This document shows, one piece after another, positions 8,588 through 17,411 of a DNA stretch of 64,000 bases. The notes below the pieces were generated by a model that made no database searches, was not told the DNA's origin, and was given only the letters and a program-made list of their open reading frames with translations. Origin of the DNA: Georgenia wutianyii (GTDB lineage Bacteria > Actinomycetota > Actinomycetes > Actinomycetales > Actinomycetaceae); the NCBI RefSeq assembly GCF_006349365.1, contig NZ_CP040899.1, positions 2,108,001 to 2,172,000 on the forward strand. The letters run 5' to 3'. Made by a program: the position numbers and the translations under genes. Positions within the stretch are counted from its first letter, which is position 1. Each line of letters starts with the position of its first letter.

Positions 8588-9796
8588 GTGCCCGCCCCGC
8601 ATCCTCCCGGTGCGGGTCTGCGACCGGCGGACCCGCGGTTCCGCCGAGCCCTGCTCGCACTCGCGGCCACCGGCGTCGCCGCCTTCGCGATGATCTACGT
8701 CGTCCAGCCGCTGCTCCCGCTCGTCTCGCGCGACCTGGGCGTCGACGCGACCCGGGCGAGCCTGCTCGTCTCGGTCTCGACGCTCGCCATCGCGGTCGCC
8801 GTCCTGCCCTTCGCGCGGCTGTCCGAGCGGCTGGGGCGGGGCCGGCTCATGGTCCTGGGACTCGCTGCGGCCGCAGCCGCCGGGATCCTCGCCGCGTTCG
8901 CGCCGTCGTTCGCGCTCCTGCTCGTGGCCCGGGGTGTGCAGGGCGTGGCGCTGGCGGCCGTGCCCGCCGCCGCGGTGGCGTGGGTGGCGGAGAACATCGA
9001 CCCGGGATCGGTGACGCGGGTGGCCGGGCTCTACATCGCGGGCACGACCGTGGGCGGGATGGGCGGGCGGGTGCTCGGCGGCGTCGTCGCCGACGTCGCC
9101 TCGTGGCGCACGGCGCTGCTCGTCGTCGCCGTCGTCGGTGCGGCGCTCACCGCGGCGGCGTTCCTCCTCCTGCCGGGCGGGATCACCGCCCGGACCCGCA
9201 CCGTGCGTGATACGCCCGCCGGGCGGGGCCCGGCCGCCGGTCGCGCCGCACGGGTGCGTCTCTACGTCCTCGCCGGGCTCGCGATGGCGATGTTCGTCGG
9301 GATCTACAACGTCATCGGCTACCGGACGAGCGCCCCGCCGTTCCTCCTCGGCACCGGGATCGGCTCGATGTTCTACCTCACCTACCTCGCCGGGACGGCG
9401 ACGTCCTCGCTCGCCGGGCGCCTCGAGCGGCGCGCCGGGCTGCGGACGACGGCGCTCGTCGGGCTGGCGGCGTGCCTGGCCGGGGTGGGGCTCACCGTCC
9501 CGGACTCGCTCGTCCTCGTGTGGGTGGGGCTGGCCGTCGTGGCCGCGGGCTTCTTCATGGTCCACGCGACCGCGTCGGCGAACGCCGCCCGCCTGAGCCC
9601 GCGGCCGTCGGACGGCTCCGGGCTCTACACGTTCGCCTACTACCTCGGCTCCTCGGTGGGCGGGGTGGTGCTCGGCCAGGCGTGGGAGCTCGGCGCGTGG
9701 GGCGGGACCGTGCTCGCGTCCGTGGCGCTCATCGGGGCGGCCACCGTCGTCGCTGTCGGGCTGCCGCGGCGGACCGTCGGCGCGCGCACCGCCTGA
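8588..9796 (+). CDS. MFS transporter, YnfM/AraJ-like
   Basis: The protein has 402 residues and about twelve membrane helices. GTG 8588 is chosen since it is six bases after a TACAGT -10 element and gives a short cytoplasmic N-terminus before the first helix. The family motif between helices 2 and 3 is visible as RLSERLGRGRLMVLG, and YIAGTTVGGMGGRVLGG matches the YnfM/arabinose-efflux-like branch. A probable proton-driven exporter of small molecules; the substrate is unknown. It stands divergent from the frc operon and is followed after 31 bases by an HTH_42 gene with its own promoter. Confidence 0.82.
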   Translation: MPAPHPPGAGLRPADPRFRRALLALAATGVAAFAMIYVVQPLLPLVSRDLGVDATRASLLVSVSTLAIAVAVLPFARLSERLGRGRLMVLGLAAAAAAGILAAFAPSFALLLVARGVQGVALAAVPAAAVAWVAENIDPGSVTRVAGLYIAGTTVGGMGGRVLGGVVADVASWRTALLVVAVVGAALTAAAFLLLPGGITARTRTVRDTPAGRGPAAGRAARVRLYVLAGLAMAMFVGIYNVIGYRTSAPPFLLGTGIGSMFYLTYLAGTATSSLAGRLERRAGLRTTALVGLAACLAGVGLTVPDSLVLVWVGLAVVAAGFFMVHATASANAARLSPRPSDGSGLYTFAYYLGSSVGGVVLGQAWELGAWGGTVLASVALIGAATVVAVGLPRRTVGARTA

Positions 9797-9815
9797 ACTG
9801 GTGCCCCGCCCGGCA

Positions 9816-9821
9816 TAGTGG
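9816..9821 (+). promoter_or_regulatory. possible -10 of a leaderless promoter (HTH_42 gene)
   Basis: TAGTGG ends six bases before ATG 9828, the same spacing as at other genes here. The last base departs from TANNNT. Confidence 0.4.
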
Positions 9822-9827
9822 ACCCCG

Positions 9828-11012
9828 ATGCGCCACATCGACGACGCCGAGCGCCGCGCCCGCCTCGCGGTGCGCCACGGCCTGCACCCCGCCCACCGGC
9901 TGGCCGACCCGGTGGCCGTCACGCGGGCGATGACCGTCCTGCACGCGACGGAACCGGCGACGGTCCACCTCGCGGTCCACGCCCGCACCGAGGGCGTGAG
10001 CCCGGAGGACGTCGACGCCGCGCTGTACGAGGACCGCTCGCTGGTCAAGCAGCTCGCGATGCGCCGGACCCTGTTCGTCTTCCCGCGTGACCTGCTGCCG
10101 GCCACGCTCGGCAGCGCGAGCGCGCGGGTGGCCGCCGAGCAGCGCCGGGTCATCGCCCGCGACATCGAGAAGCACGGGGTGGCCGACGACGGCGCCGCGT
10201 GGGTCGACGCGGCCGCGAGCGCCGTCCTGGCCCACCTCGCCCGGTCCGGCCCGCTGTCGGCGCGCGAGCTGCGGGAGCGGGTCCCCGAGCTCACCGGCTC
10301 CATGACGGTCAACCTCGACAAGAAGTACGGGGGCACGTTCCAGATCGGCCCCCGCGTCCTCACCATGCTCGGCGCGGAGGGGCGGATCTCCCGCGGTCCC
10401 AACGCGGGTCACTGGCGCATCAACCGCCCGACGTGGACGCTCGCGGACGCGTGGCTCGGCGAGCGTCCCGCTCCGCTGACCTCCGACGAGGGGTACGCCG
10501 AGCTCGTCCGCCGCTGGCTGACGACATTCGGCCCCGGCACCGTCGAGGACGTCCAGTGGTGGCTCGGCTCGACCAAGGCCGCCGTGCGGTCCGCGCTCGC
10601 CGCCCTCGACGCGGTGGAGGTGTCGCTCGACGGCGGGCAGGTCGGCTGGGTGCTGCCCGGTGACGAGGAGCCGGTCCCGGACCCCGGGCCCTGGGCGGCC
10701 CTCCTGCCCACCCTCGACCCCACGACGATGGGCTGGAAGGGCCGCGGCTTCTACCTCGACCCCGCCGACGTCCCGTACCTCTTCGACACCAACGGGAACG
10801 CTGGGAACACGGCCTGGTGGGGCGGGCGGATCGTCGGCGCCTGGGTGCAGGACGACGACGGCGCCGTCCGCGTCGTCCCGCACCGCGACGTCGGCGCCGA
10901 GGGCAGGGCCGCCCTCGACGCCGAGGCCGCCCGGCTCACCGCCTGGCTCGGCGGGACCCGCATCTCCAACGTCTACTCCAACGCGTTGATGAAGCAGGCC
11001 CGCCTCCCGTAG
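9828..11012 (+). CDS. winged-helix DNA-binding domain protein (HTH_42 / AlkZ-like superfamily)
   Basis: The protein has 394 residues, the usual length for the HTH_42 (PF06224) family, which includes DNA glycosylases such as AlkZ and YcaQ. Seen motifs are MRRTLFVFP near residue 84, several winged-helix units, and GRWEL-like late segments (GFYLDPADVPYLFD, GGRIVGAWVQ). At the place where glycosylases of this family often read QAQ or QxD, this protein reads LHATEPATVHLAVHAR, so glycosylase activity is doubtful. A DNA-binding or repair-related role is a family-level guess. It has a leaderless-type start and no operon partner. Confidence 0.7.
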   Translation: MRHIDDAERRARLAVRHGLHPAHRLADPVAVTRAMTVLHATEPATVHLAVHARTEGVSPEDVDAALYEDRSLVKQLAMRRTLFVFPRDLLPATLGSASARVAAEQRRVIARDIEKHGVADDGAAWVDAAASAVLAHLARSGPLSARELRERVPELTGSMTVNLDKKYGGTFQIGPRVLTMLGAEGRISRGPNAGHWRINRPTWTLADAWLGERPAPLTSDEGYAELVRRWLTTFGPGTVEDVQWWLGSTKAAVRSALAALDAVEVSLDGGQVGWVLPGDEEPVPDPGPWAALLPTLDPTTMGWKGRGFYLDPADVPYLFDTNGNAGNTAWWGGRIVGAWVQDDDGAVRVVPHRDVGAEGRAALDAEAARLTAWLGGTRISNVYSNALMKQARLP

Positions 11013-11053
11013 CCCCAGCCCCTAATCAAGCCCTCGCCCCCTCCCTCTCTCCC

Positions 11054-11177
11054 CCGCGACAGCCGAGTTCCGCACGACAGCCGACTTCCGCACGACAGCC
11101 GACTTCCGCGCGACAGCCGACTTCCGCACGAGAGCCGACTTCAGCGTGTCAGCGGACTTCCGCCCGAGAGCCGAGTT
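11054..11177. repeat. tandem array of an 18-bp unit, about seven copies
   Basis: Units begin at 11054 (short), 11070, 11088, 11106, 11124, 11142 and 11160. The consensus is CCGCACGACAGCCGACTT, with most changes in the first third and in one degenerate copy (11142). It lies between the 3' ends of two convergent genes. It has no spacer-repeat layout, so it is not CRISPR. Confidence 0.85.
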
Positions 11178-11215
11178 CCGCCCGGCCGAGAACAGGATTC
11201 TCGTATGCGTGGCCG

Positions 11216-12034
11216 TTACAGACCTGCCTGGTCCACCCCGTAGGTTGCCTGCTCCAGGGTGTAGCGGTCCCCGTGCTCTGACGTCAGTTGGTCGATGAGC
11301 CCGTCCCGCGAGAACGGCATGATCTCGAGGTAGTTCTCCGCCGCTCTTGCGGCCTGCTCGTTCCAATCCACTTGCACGTTGTCCGCTGCGAACGTCGCAT
11401 CCTCGACCGAATACCCATCCCCGTACTCCGACGAGAGCTGTTCGATCAGTCCATCCCGTGAGAACGGCATGAACGAGAGATAGTTCTCGGCGGCACGCAG
11501 AGCGTTGGACTGGGCGGGGCTCATTTGCGGGGCCGCCGCAGCGGCCTCAGCTTCGGCCTGCGCCGCGGCTTCCGCTTCTGCCTCGGCCTGAGCCGCCGCT
11601 TCGGCTTCCGCCTCTGCCGCCGCTTCTGCCTCGGCCTGGGCAGCGGACTCGGCCTCCCTCTCGGCTGCGGCCTCAGCCTCAGCCTCGCCATCAGCGGTCT
11701 CGGTCTCGCGCTCGACGGCGTCTGTCGTGCTCTCCACCGATGCGGTTGGTGCGGGCTCATCCTGTCCACCGCCCAAGGCGGCGATCCCGAGGATGGCGAC
11801 TAGCCCCGCAGCCGGTATCAGGAGGCGCTTCTTCCGGTACCACGGGCGGGACGGACTCGTGTGATGTGGCGCCGCGCTTTGGTCATGGACGGCCACCGGG
11901 TGATCGTCGTCGACCACATAATGCCAACCGGGAGGTGCGGTCGGCCATTCGGCCGGCGGTTGCCAGCCGTGAGGGGGAATCCACCCCTCCGGCGGATCCG
12001 GCCAGCCGGGAGCAGGATTGAAACGCTGAGCCAT
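11216..12034 (-). CDS. membrane-anchored protein with two Ltp-type repeats
   Basis: The protein has 272 residues from ATG 12034. The order is: a Pro/Trp-rich cytoplasmic head (GWPDPPEGW, GWQPPAEWP), one membrane helix (LLIPAAGLVAILGIAAL) near residue 95, a long Ala/Glu/Gln segment probably forming a helix or coiled coil, and two copies of a 45-residue unit ending the chain. Each unit contains AAENYL-x2-MPFSRDGLI-x-QL-SE, the host-cell-surface-exposed lipoprotein (Ltp, PF07553) repeat. In a streptococcal phage an Ltp protein blocks DNA entry of other phages; in actinobacteria these repeats are common and their role is open. A related gene lies at 18109-18666. Confidence 0.75.
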   Translation of the reverse strand: MAQRFNPAPGWPDPPEGWIPPHGWQPPAEWPTAPPGWHYVVDDDHPVAVHDQSAAPHHTSPSRPWYRKKRLLIPAAGLVAILGIAALGGGQDEPAPTASVESTTDAVERETETADGEAEAEAAAEREAESAAQAEAEAAAEAEAEAAAQAEAEAEAAAQAEAEAAAAAPQMSPAQSNALRAAENYLSFMPFSRDGLIEQLSSEYGDGYSVEDATFAADNVQVDWNEQAARAAENYLEIMPFSRDGLIDQLTSEHGDRYTLEQATYGVDQAGL

Positions 12035-12604
12035 GTCGCGGCCCGTCCTATCTGATAGTGGAGGTGCTGCCAGAGGCAGTAAAGGGACCGTAACGCCGCG
12101 GCAGAACTGCCGTAGTCGTTTCGATCGTCCGGTTCGGGGCGCGGTCGGACGACATTGCCAAACCGGCCTGTTGCTCCGCTGGCTCTCGCAGGCAAGGCCC
12201 TGGGACGCCCATCTGGGGCGCTCCGACGCTGGGCGGGGTGTCCGCAGGGTTTGAGTCGCGCCCGAGGCTGGCTGCGCGGGGTCCTGCTCGAGCATTCCTC
12301 TGGGACACCGTATGGAGCGTCGCCGCGTGCGGTGAGAGGCGTCTCAGTCGCCAAAGGGGTGTCCCAGACGGCAGGCAGGGCGAAGGACTGGGCGTCAGTT
12401 CATCTGGGACACCCTTCCGGGGTGCCCAGGGGTGTTGCGAGGGGTTTCCCAGGGTCGTCAGGGGTGTCTCAGAGTGGGAGGGACGGGAGAGGGGGGATCA
12501 GGCGTCGTCGTGAGGCCGCGCGGGAGGTGGCAAAGTCGACCTCCACGCCGTGCGGGGCTGGACCGCCGACGTCGAGCTCTGCGCTTCGCCCTGTTCTGGC
12601 GCGG
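12035..12604. other. intergenic region with a cluster of inverted 11-bp words
   Basis: No reliable gene is seen in these 570 bases. The word TCTGGGACACC occurs at 12299-12309 and 12403-12413, its reverse complement at 12358-12368, and a one-mismatch reverse complement at 12463-12473. A related CCTGGGACGCCC lies near 12199-12210. The alternating orientation allows paired hairpins. Confidence 0.5.
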
Positions 12605-13804
12605 TCAGCGCTCCTGGAACCTCCGGATCCGCGTGACCGCCTCCGCGACGGCGTCCGCGCCGGCGGCGAATGACAGCCGCACGTACCCCTGCCCGTGCGC
12701 GCCGTCGAAGTCGACACCGGGCACGAGGGCCACACCCTCCTCCTCGAGCAGCGCCGCGCACCACTCGACCGAGGACGCGTACCCGCCCAGCCGCTCCCCC
12801 AGGCCCGCGTAGAGGTAGAAGGCGCCGTCGGCGGGAGCGAGCGGCCCCCAGCCGAGCGACGGGACGTCCTCGAGCAAAAGACTGCGGGTGCGGGCGAGGC
12901 CGGCGACGCGCCCGTCGGCCTCGGCGTAGCTCGCCTCGGAGAACGCCCCGAGCGCGGCGAGCTGTGCGGGGGCCGGCGGGCAGAGGGCGATGTTCCCGGC
13001 GAGCGCGTCGACCGACGCGACGAGGTCGGCGGGCAGCAGCGCCCACCCGAGCCGCCAGCCGGTCATCCCCCAGTACTTGGAGAACGACGAGACGACGACG
13101 GCGGACTCGGCGCCCGGCACGTCCCACGCGCACACCCCGCGCGCGTCGGGCGCCGCGGGGTCGGTCGGGTAGGTGATGCCGTGGTAGATCTCGTCGCTCA
13201 CGAGGCGCACGTCGTGCTCGGCGCACCAGGCCGCCAGCGCCGTCATCCGCTCGCGGTCGATCATCGTGCCGGTGGGGTTGGCCGGGGAGGCGACGACGAG
13301 CCCGGCGATGCGCCCGTGCTCCGCGAGCGCGGCGTCGAGCACTTCGGGCGTGGGCTGGAAGCCGGTGTCCGCCCCGCAGTCGACCTCCACCACCCGGCAG
13401 CCGAGGGTCCGCAGGATGTTGCGGTAGGCGGGGTAGCCGGGCCGGGCGAGGACGACGACGTCGCCGACGTCGAACGCGGCGAGGAAGGTGAGCATGAACG
13501 CCCCGGAGGACCCGGTGGCGACGGCGACCTGCTCGGGGGCGACCTCGAGCCCGTACCAGCGCGCGTAGTGGCCGGCGATCGCCTCGCGCACCGACCACAG
13601 ACCGACCGCGCTCGTGTACCCGAGCGCGGCACCGGAGGCGTGCGTGGCCGCTGCGAGCTCGCGCACCTCGCGCGGCGCGCCACCCGCGGGCTCACCGGCG
13701 CAGAGCGAGATGACGTCGCGGCCCTCCGCGCGCAGCCGGGCGACCCGGTCGAGGATCGACATGACCTGGAACGGCGGGACCGCCGAGCGGGCGGACGGCG
13801 TCAC
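12605..13804 (-). CDS. class I/II pyridoxal-phosphate aminotransferase
   Basis: The protein has 399 residues, normal for the AspC-like fold-type I family. GTG 13804 follows GAGGGAG at a distance of about eight bases. Motifs include VSPANPTGT-like ASPANPTGTM, DEIYHGI for cofactor contact, and the probable PLP lysine in SSFSKYWGMTGWRLGW near residue 235, followed by CPPAPAQ and the C-terminal arginine region YVRLSFA. It should move an amino group between an amino acid and a keto acid in the cytoplasm; donor and acceptor are not evident. It is a single gene, divergent from a VOC protein. Confidence 0.88.
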   Translation of the reverse strand: MTPSARSAVPPFQVMSILDRVARLRAEGRDVISLCAGEPAGGAPREVRELAAATHASGAALGYTSAVGLWSVREAIAGHYARWYGLEVAPEQVAVATGSSGAFMLTFLAAFDVGDVVVLARPGYPAYRNILRTLGCRVVEVDCGADTGFQPTPEVLDAALAEHGRIAGLVVASPANPTGTMIDRERMTALAAWCAEHDVRLVSDEIYHGITYPTDPAAPDARGVCAWDVPGAESAVVVSSFSKYWGMTGWRLGWALLPADLVASVDALAGNIALCPPAPAQLAALGAFSEASYAEADGRVAGLARTRSLLLEDVPSLGWGPLAPADGAFYLYAGLGERLGGYASSVEWCAALLEEEGVALVPGVDFDGAHGQGYVRLSFAAGADAVAEAVTRIRRFQER

Positions 13805-13907
13805 GACTGCACTCCCTCACCTGCCTGGGACATGCCCTCATGCTAGGCGGGCGTCGGCGCGTTGCCCGGCCGCGATGACTCCTGTGTCGCCCGCGGGTCT
13901 ACACCCC

Positions 13908-14303
13908 ATGAGCACTCCACTGTTCGAGCACACCAGCGCCTTCGCCGGCTTCTCCGTCGACCACATCGACGCCGCCACCCGGTTCTACCGGGACACCCTC
14001 GGTCTGGAGGTGAGCGAGGCGGGCGAGCCCGGCGTCGTCCTCATCGGGCTGCCCGGGGGCGCCCGGGTGGTCGCCTACGCCAAGTCCGACCACGTCCCCG
14101 CGACCTACACCGTCCTCAACTTCCCGGTGCCCGACGTCGAGGCGACGGTCGCCGAGCTGACGCGCCGCGGGGTGGTCTTCGAGCGCTACCCCGGCACCCC
14201 GATGGAGACGGACGCGGACGGCATCTTCCGCGGCGGCGGGCCGGTCATCGCCTGGTTCCCCGACCCGGCCGGCAACGTCCTGTCCGTGCTGGAGGAGGTC
14301 TGA
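13908..14303 (+). CDS. VOC (glyoxalase/bleomycin-resistance fold) protein
   Basis: The protein has 131 residues: one pair of beta-alpha-beta-beta-beta modules. It begins AFAGFSVDHIDAATRFYRDTLG and ends WFPDPAGNVLSVLEE, both typical for the superfamily. The metal-site pattern (an early His replaced by Ser in FSVDH, a Glu near the end) is not clear, so enzyme activity is uncertain. ATG 13908 gives the standard length; an ATG 33 bases upstream is also in frame. Confidence 0.8.
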   Translation: MSTPLFEHTSAFAGFSVDHIDAATRFYRDTLGLEVSEAGEPGVVLIGLPGGARVVAYAKSDHVPATYTVLNFPVPDVEATVAELTRRGVVFERYPGTPMETDADGIFRGGGPVIAWFPDPAGNVLSVLEEV

Positions 14304-14310
14304 GCGCCGC

Positions 14311-14748
14311 TCAGTCCTGGCGCTCCAGCAGGAGGATGGGGATGACCCGCTCGGTGCGCTCCTGGTAGTCGGCGTAGGGCGGGAACGCCGCGACGGCCCG
14401 CTCCCACCACACCTCGCGCTCCTCGCCGCTGAGCTCGCGGGCGGTCATGTCCCACTTCTCGGCGCCGTCCTGCAGCTCGACCTCGGGATGGGCGACGAGG
14501 TTGTGGTACCAGACGGGGTGCTTCGGCACACCGCCCATCGAGGCGACGACGAGGTAGGCGCCGTCGTGCTCGACCCGCATGAGCGGCGTCTTGCGCAGCT
14601 TGCCGGTCTTCGCGCCGCGGCTGGTGAGGATGACGACGGGCCGCCCGCCGAGCGTGCCGCCCTCCTTCCCGCCGGTCCGTTCGTAGAGCTCGGCCTGCTC
14701 GCGGGCGCGGGTGGCAGGGCTCGGGGCGTACTCACCGTCAAGAGGCAT
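14311..14748 (-). CDS. nitroreductase-family deazaflavin-dependent oxidoreductase (Ddn-like)
   Basis: The protein has 145 residues of the F420H2-dependent Ddn/FqoR family (PF04075). Motifs: [20 protein letters not shown], then [20 protein letters not shown] and the late helix [16 protein letters not shown]. Family members use reduced F420 to reduce quinones or nitro compounds, which supports an F420-making actinobacterium. It converges with the VOC gene; the stop codons are 7 bases apart. A TAGACA element six bases upstream of ATG suggests a leaderless transcript. Confidence 0.88.
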   Translation of the reverse strand: MPLDGEYAPSPATRAREQAELYERTGGKEGGTLGGRPVVILTSRGAKTGKLRKTPLMRVEHDGAYLVVASMGGVPKHPVWYHNLVAHPEVELQDGAEKWDMTARELSGEEREVWWERAVAAFPPYADYQERTERVIPILLLERQD

Positions 14749-14754
14749 GACACC

Positions 14755-14760
14755 TGTCTA
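14755..14760 (-). promoter_or_regulatory. possible -10 of a leaderless promoter (Ddn-like gene)
   Basis: Read on the minus strand this is TAGACA, with exactly six bases before ATG 14748. The sixth base departs from TANNNT. Confidence 0.45.
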
Positions 14761-14871
14761 ACACGGCGGTCGGGTCGCGGCAGCGGGGAGCGCTGCCGGA
14801 GCCGGCGTCCCAGGACGTCGTTACGCTCGGCCTCTGCCCGTGCGCCTGTCCCGACCGGTGAGGAGGACCGG

Positions 14872-17361
14872 ATGACCTCGTCCCCCGACCACATCTCGGT
14901 GCGCGGCGCGCGCGTGCACAACCTCAAGCACATCGACGTCGACATCCCGCTGCGGGAGCTCGTGGCCGTCGCGGGGGTGTCTGGCTCGGGCAAGTCGTCC
15001 CTCGCGCTCGGGGTCCTGTACGCCGAGGGGTCGCGGCGGTACGTCGAGGCGCTGTCCACCTACACGCGGCGCCGGATGGCGCACGCCCCGCGGGCCGCCG
15101 TCGACTCCGTCGAGCACGTGCCGGCGGCCCTCGCGCTGCGGCAACGGCCCGGCGTCCCGGGCGTGCGCTCGACGTTCGGCACCTCGACCGAGCTGCTCAA
15201 CGTGCTGCGGCTGATGTTCTCCCGGCTCGCCACGCACGTGTGCCCGAACGGCCACCGGGTGCCGCCGACGATCGACGTCGCCGCCGAGGTGCCCTTCACC
15301 TGCCCCGAGTGCGGCGCGACCGTCGCGGCGCCGGGTGCCGAGCAGCTCGCCTTCAACTCCGAGGGTGCCTGCCCGGAGTGCACGGGCACCGGCGTCGTGC
15401 GCGACGTCGACGACGCCACCCTCGTTCCCGACGAGTCCAAGACCATCGACGAGGGCGCTGTGCTGCCCTGGCAGATGTTCAACTTCAAGGTCCAGCCCGC
15501 CATCGCCCGGGAGTTCGGCGTGCGGACCGACGTGCCCTTCCGGGACCTGTCCGACTGGGAGCGCGAGATCGTCTTCGCCGGCCCGGAGGAGAAGAAGCAC
15601 ATCACCTTCCCGACGAAGACGTCGGTCTACGACCTCGACTTCACCTTCCGCAACGCCCGCCTCACGGTCACCGAGGAGCTCAAGCGGGCGACCGACGAGA
15701 AGCGCCTCAGCCGGGTCGCCCGATTCCTCACCGAACGCGTGTGCCCGGCGTGCAGCGGCACCCGGCTGAGCGAGCGCGCCCGCCTTCCCCGCATCGGTGA
15801 GCTCGGGCTGGCCGACGTCACCGCGATGACCCTCGACGACGTCGTTGCCTGGTCCGGCACCGTCACCGCGCCCCTCCCGCCGGACATGCACGAGATGGCC
15901 GACGGCCTCGTCCAGACGCTCCGGTCGATGGCCCGCCGGCTCGTCGAGCTCGGCCTGGGCTACCTCACCCTCGACCGCGCCGGCTCCACCCTGTCTACCG
16001 GCGAGCGCCAGCGTGTCCAGCTCGCACGCGCCGTGCGCAACCGGACGACCGGCGTCCTCTACGTGCTCGACGAGCCGTCCATCGGGCTGCACCCCTCGAA
16101 CGTCGACGGCCTGCTCGGGGTCATGCGTGACCTCCTCGCCGACGGCAACTCGGTGGTCTTCGTCGACCACGACGTCCAGATCCTGCGCGAGGCGTCCTGG
16201 CTCATCGAGATCGGGCCGGGCTCGGGCGCCGCCGGCGGTCGGGTGGTCGCCCGGGGCACCGCGGCCGACCTCGCGGCCGAACCCGACTCCCTGCTCCAGG
16301 GCTTCCTCACCGGCGAGGAGCCCGTCGTCGTCCGCGAGCGCGCGACGGAGGCGGCGATGTTCGACGCCGGGCGCATCCGCCTCGCCACCGGCGCCATCCA
16401 CACCGTGCACCCGCTGGAGGTGGAGCTGCCGACGGGGCGGCTGGTCGCCGTCACCGGGGTGTCCGGCTCGGGCAAGACGACGCTCGTCCTCGAGTCGCTC
16501 GTCCCGGCGCTCCTCGCCGTTTCCGGGGACGACGACGCGCACCGGGTCCCGGCCCACGTGCGCGAGATCGACGCCCCGGGGATCCGCCGGGTGCACACCG
16601 TCGACGCGACGCCGATCGGCGTCAACGTCCGCTCGACCGTCGCCACCTACTCCGGGGTGTACGACGACCTGCGCAAGGCCTACGCCCAGACCGACGACGC
16701 GCGCGGCCGTGGTCTCACCGCGTCGGACTTCTCCTACAACACCGGCTCGCTGGCCTGCCCGCGCTGCCAGGGCACCGGCCAGGTCTCCCTCGACGTGCAG
16801 TTCCTGCCCGACGTCGACATCGCCTGCCCCGACTGCGGCGGCTCCCGCTACGCACCGGCGGCCAGTGAGATCCGGCGCGGCGGGCTCTCCCTGCCCGACC
16901 TGCTCGGGCTGACCGTCGTCGAGTCGCTCGAGGCGGTCGGGGACATCGCCCCGGTGCGGCGCCGGCTGCAGGCGCTGGCCGACCTCGGTCTGGGCTACCT
17001 CACCCTCGGTGAGGACACCCCTGCGCTCTCGGGCGGGGAGGCGCAACGACTCAAGCTCGCCACCCAGCTCCACCGCGACCAGTCCGACGCCGTGTTCGTC
17101 CTCGACGAGCCGAGCGTCGGGCTCCACCCGCTCGACGTCCGCACGCTGCTCGCGGTGCTCCAGCGGCTCGCGGACCGCGGCGCCACGATCATCGTCATCG
17201 AGCACGACCTCGACCTCATCGCCAACTCCGACTGGGTCATCGACATGGGACCGGGCGGTGGCGAGGCCGGCGGCCGCGTCGTCGCCGTCGGTACCCCGGA
17301 CCACATCGCCCGCGACGCCGCCAGCCTCACCGGCCACTACCTCGCCGCCCACCTGCGCTGA
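14872..17361 (+). CDS. UvrA2-type excinuclease ABC subunit A paralogue
   Basis: The protein has 829 residues, shorter than UvrA (about 950). ATG 14872 follows AGGAGG. It has two ABC modules: Walker A GVSGSGKSS near residue 35 and GVSGSGKTT near residue 530; signature motifs LSTGERQRV and LSGGEAQRL; Walker B in VLDEPSIGL and VLDEPSVGL. Zinc-binding Cys pairs are visible in CPEC/CPECTG, CPACSGT and CPRCQGTG/CPDCGG. The shorter length between the first Walker A and the zinc finger fits UvrA2, which lacks the UvrB-binding part. UvrA2 proteins are linked to drug tolerance or DNA-adduct handling; the exact role here is unknown. Confidence 0.85.
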   Translation: MTSSPDHISVRGARVHNLKHIDVDIPLRELVAVAGVSGSGKSSLALGVLYAEGSRRYVEALSTYTRRRMAHAPRAAVDSVEHVPAALALRQRPGVPGVRSTFGTSTELLNVLRLMFSRLATHVCPNGHRVPPTIDVAAEVPFTCPECGATVAAPGAEQLAFNSEGACPECTGTGVVRDVDDATLVPDESKTIDEGAVLPWQMFNFKVQPAIAREFGVRTDVPFRDLSDWEREIVFAGPEEKKHITFPTKTSVYDLDFTFRNARLTVTEELKRATDEKRLSRVARFLTERVCPACSGTRLSERARLPRIGELGLADVTAMTLDDVVAWSGTVTAPLPPDMHEMADGLVQTLRSMARRLVELGLGYLTLDRAGSTLSTGERQRVQLARAVRNRTTGVLYVLDEPSIGLHPSNVDGLLGVMRDLLADGNSVVFVDHDVQILREASWLIEIGPGSGAAGGRVVARGTAADLAAEPDSLLQGFLTGEEPVVVRERATEAAMFDAGRIRLATGAIHTVHPLEVELPTGRLVAVTGVSGSGKTTLVLESLVPALLAVSGDDDAHRVPAHVREIDAPGIRRVHTVDATPIGVNVRSTVATYSGVYDDLRKAYAQTDDARGRGLTASDFSYNTGSLACPRCQGTGQVSLDVQFLPDVDIACPDCGGSRYAPAASEIRRGGLSLPDLLGLTVVESLEAVGDIAPVRRRLQALADLGLGYLTLGEDTPALSGGEAQRLKLATQLHRDQSDAVFVLDEPSVGLHPLDVRTLLAVLQRLADRGATIIVIEHDLDLIANSDWVIDMGPGGGEAGGRVVAVGTPDHIARDAASLTGHYLAAHLR

Positions 17362-17411
17362 CGAACCCTCCTGCGCCGAGCGCTGGATCGTGCACCGCGA
17401 TTGAGGGTGGG

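Noticed and set aside
8390..10402. Long minus-strand frame upstream of frcB
   Set aside because: It is a shadow of the MFS and HTH_42 genes; the lipoprotein signal directly after GTG 8389 defines the true start.
11054..11177. CRISPR array
   Set aside because: The units are contiguous 18-mers without spacers, and no cas genes are near.
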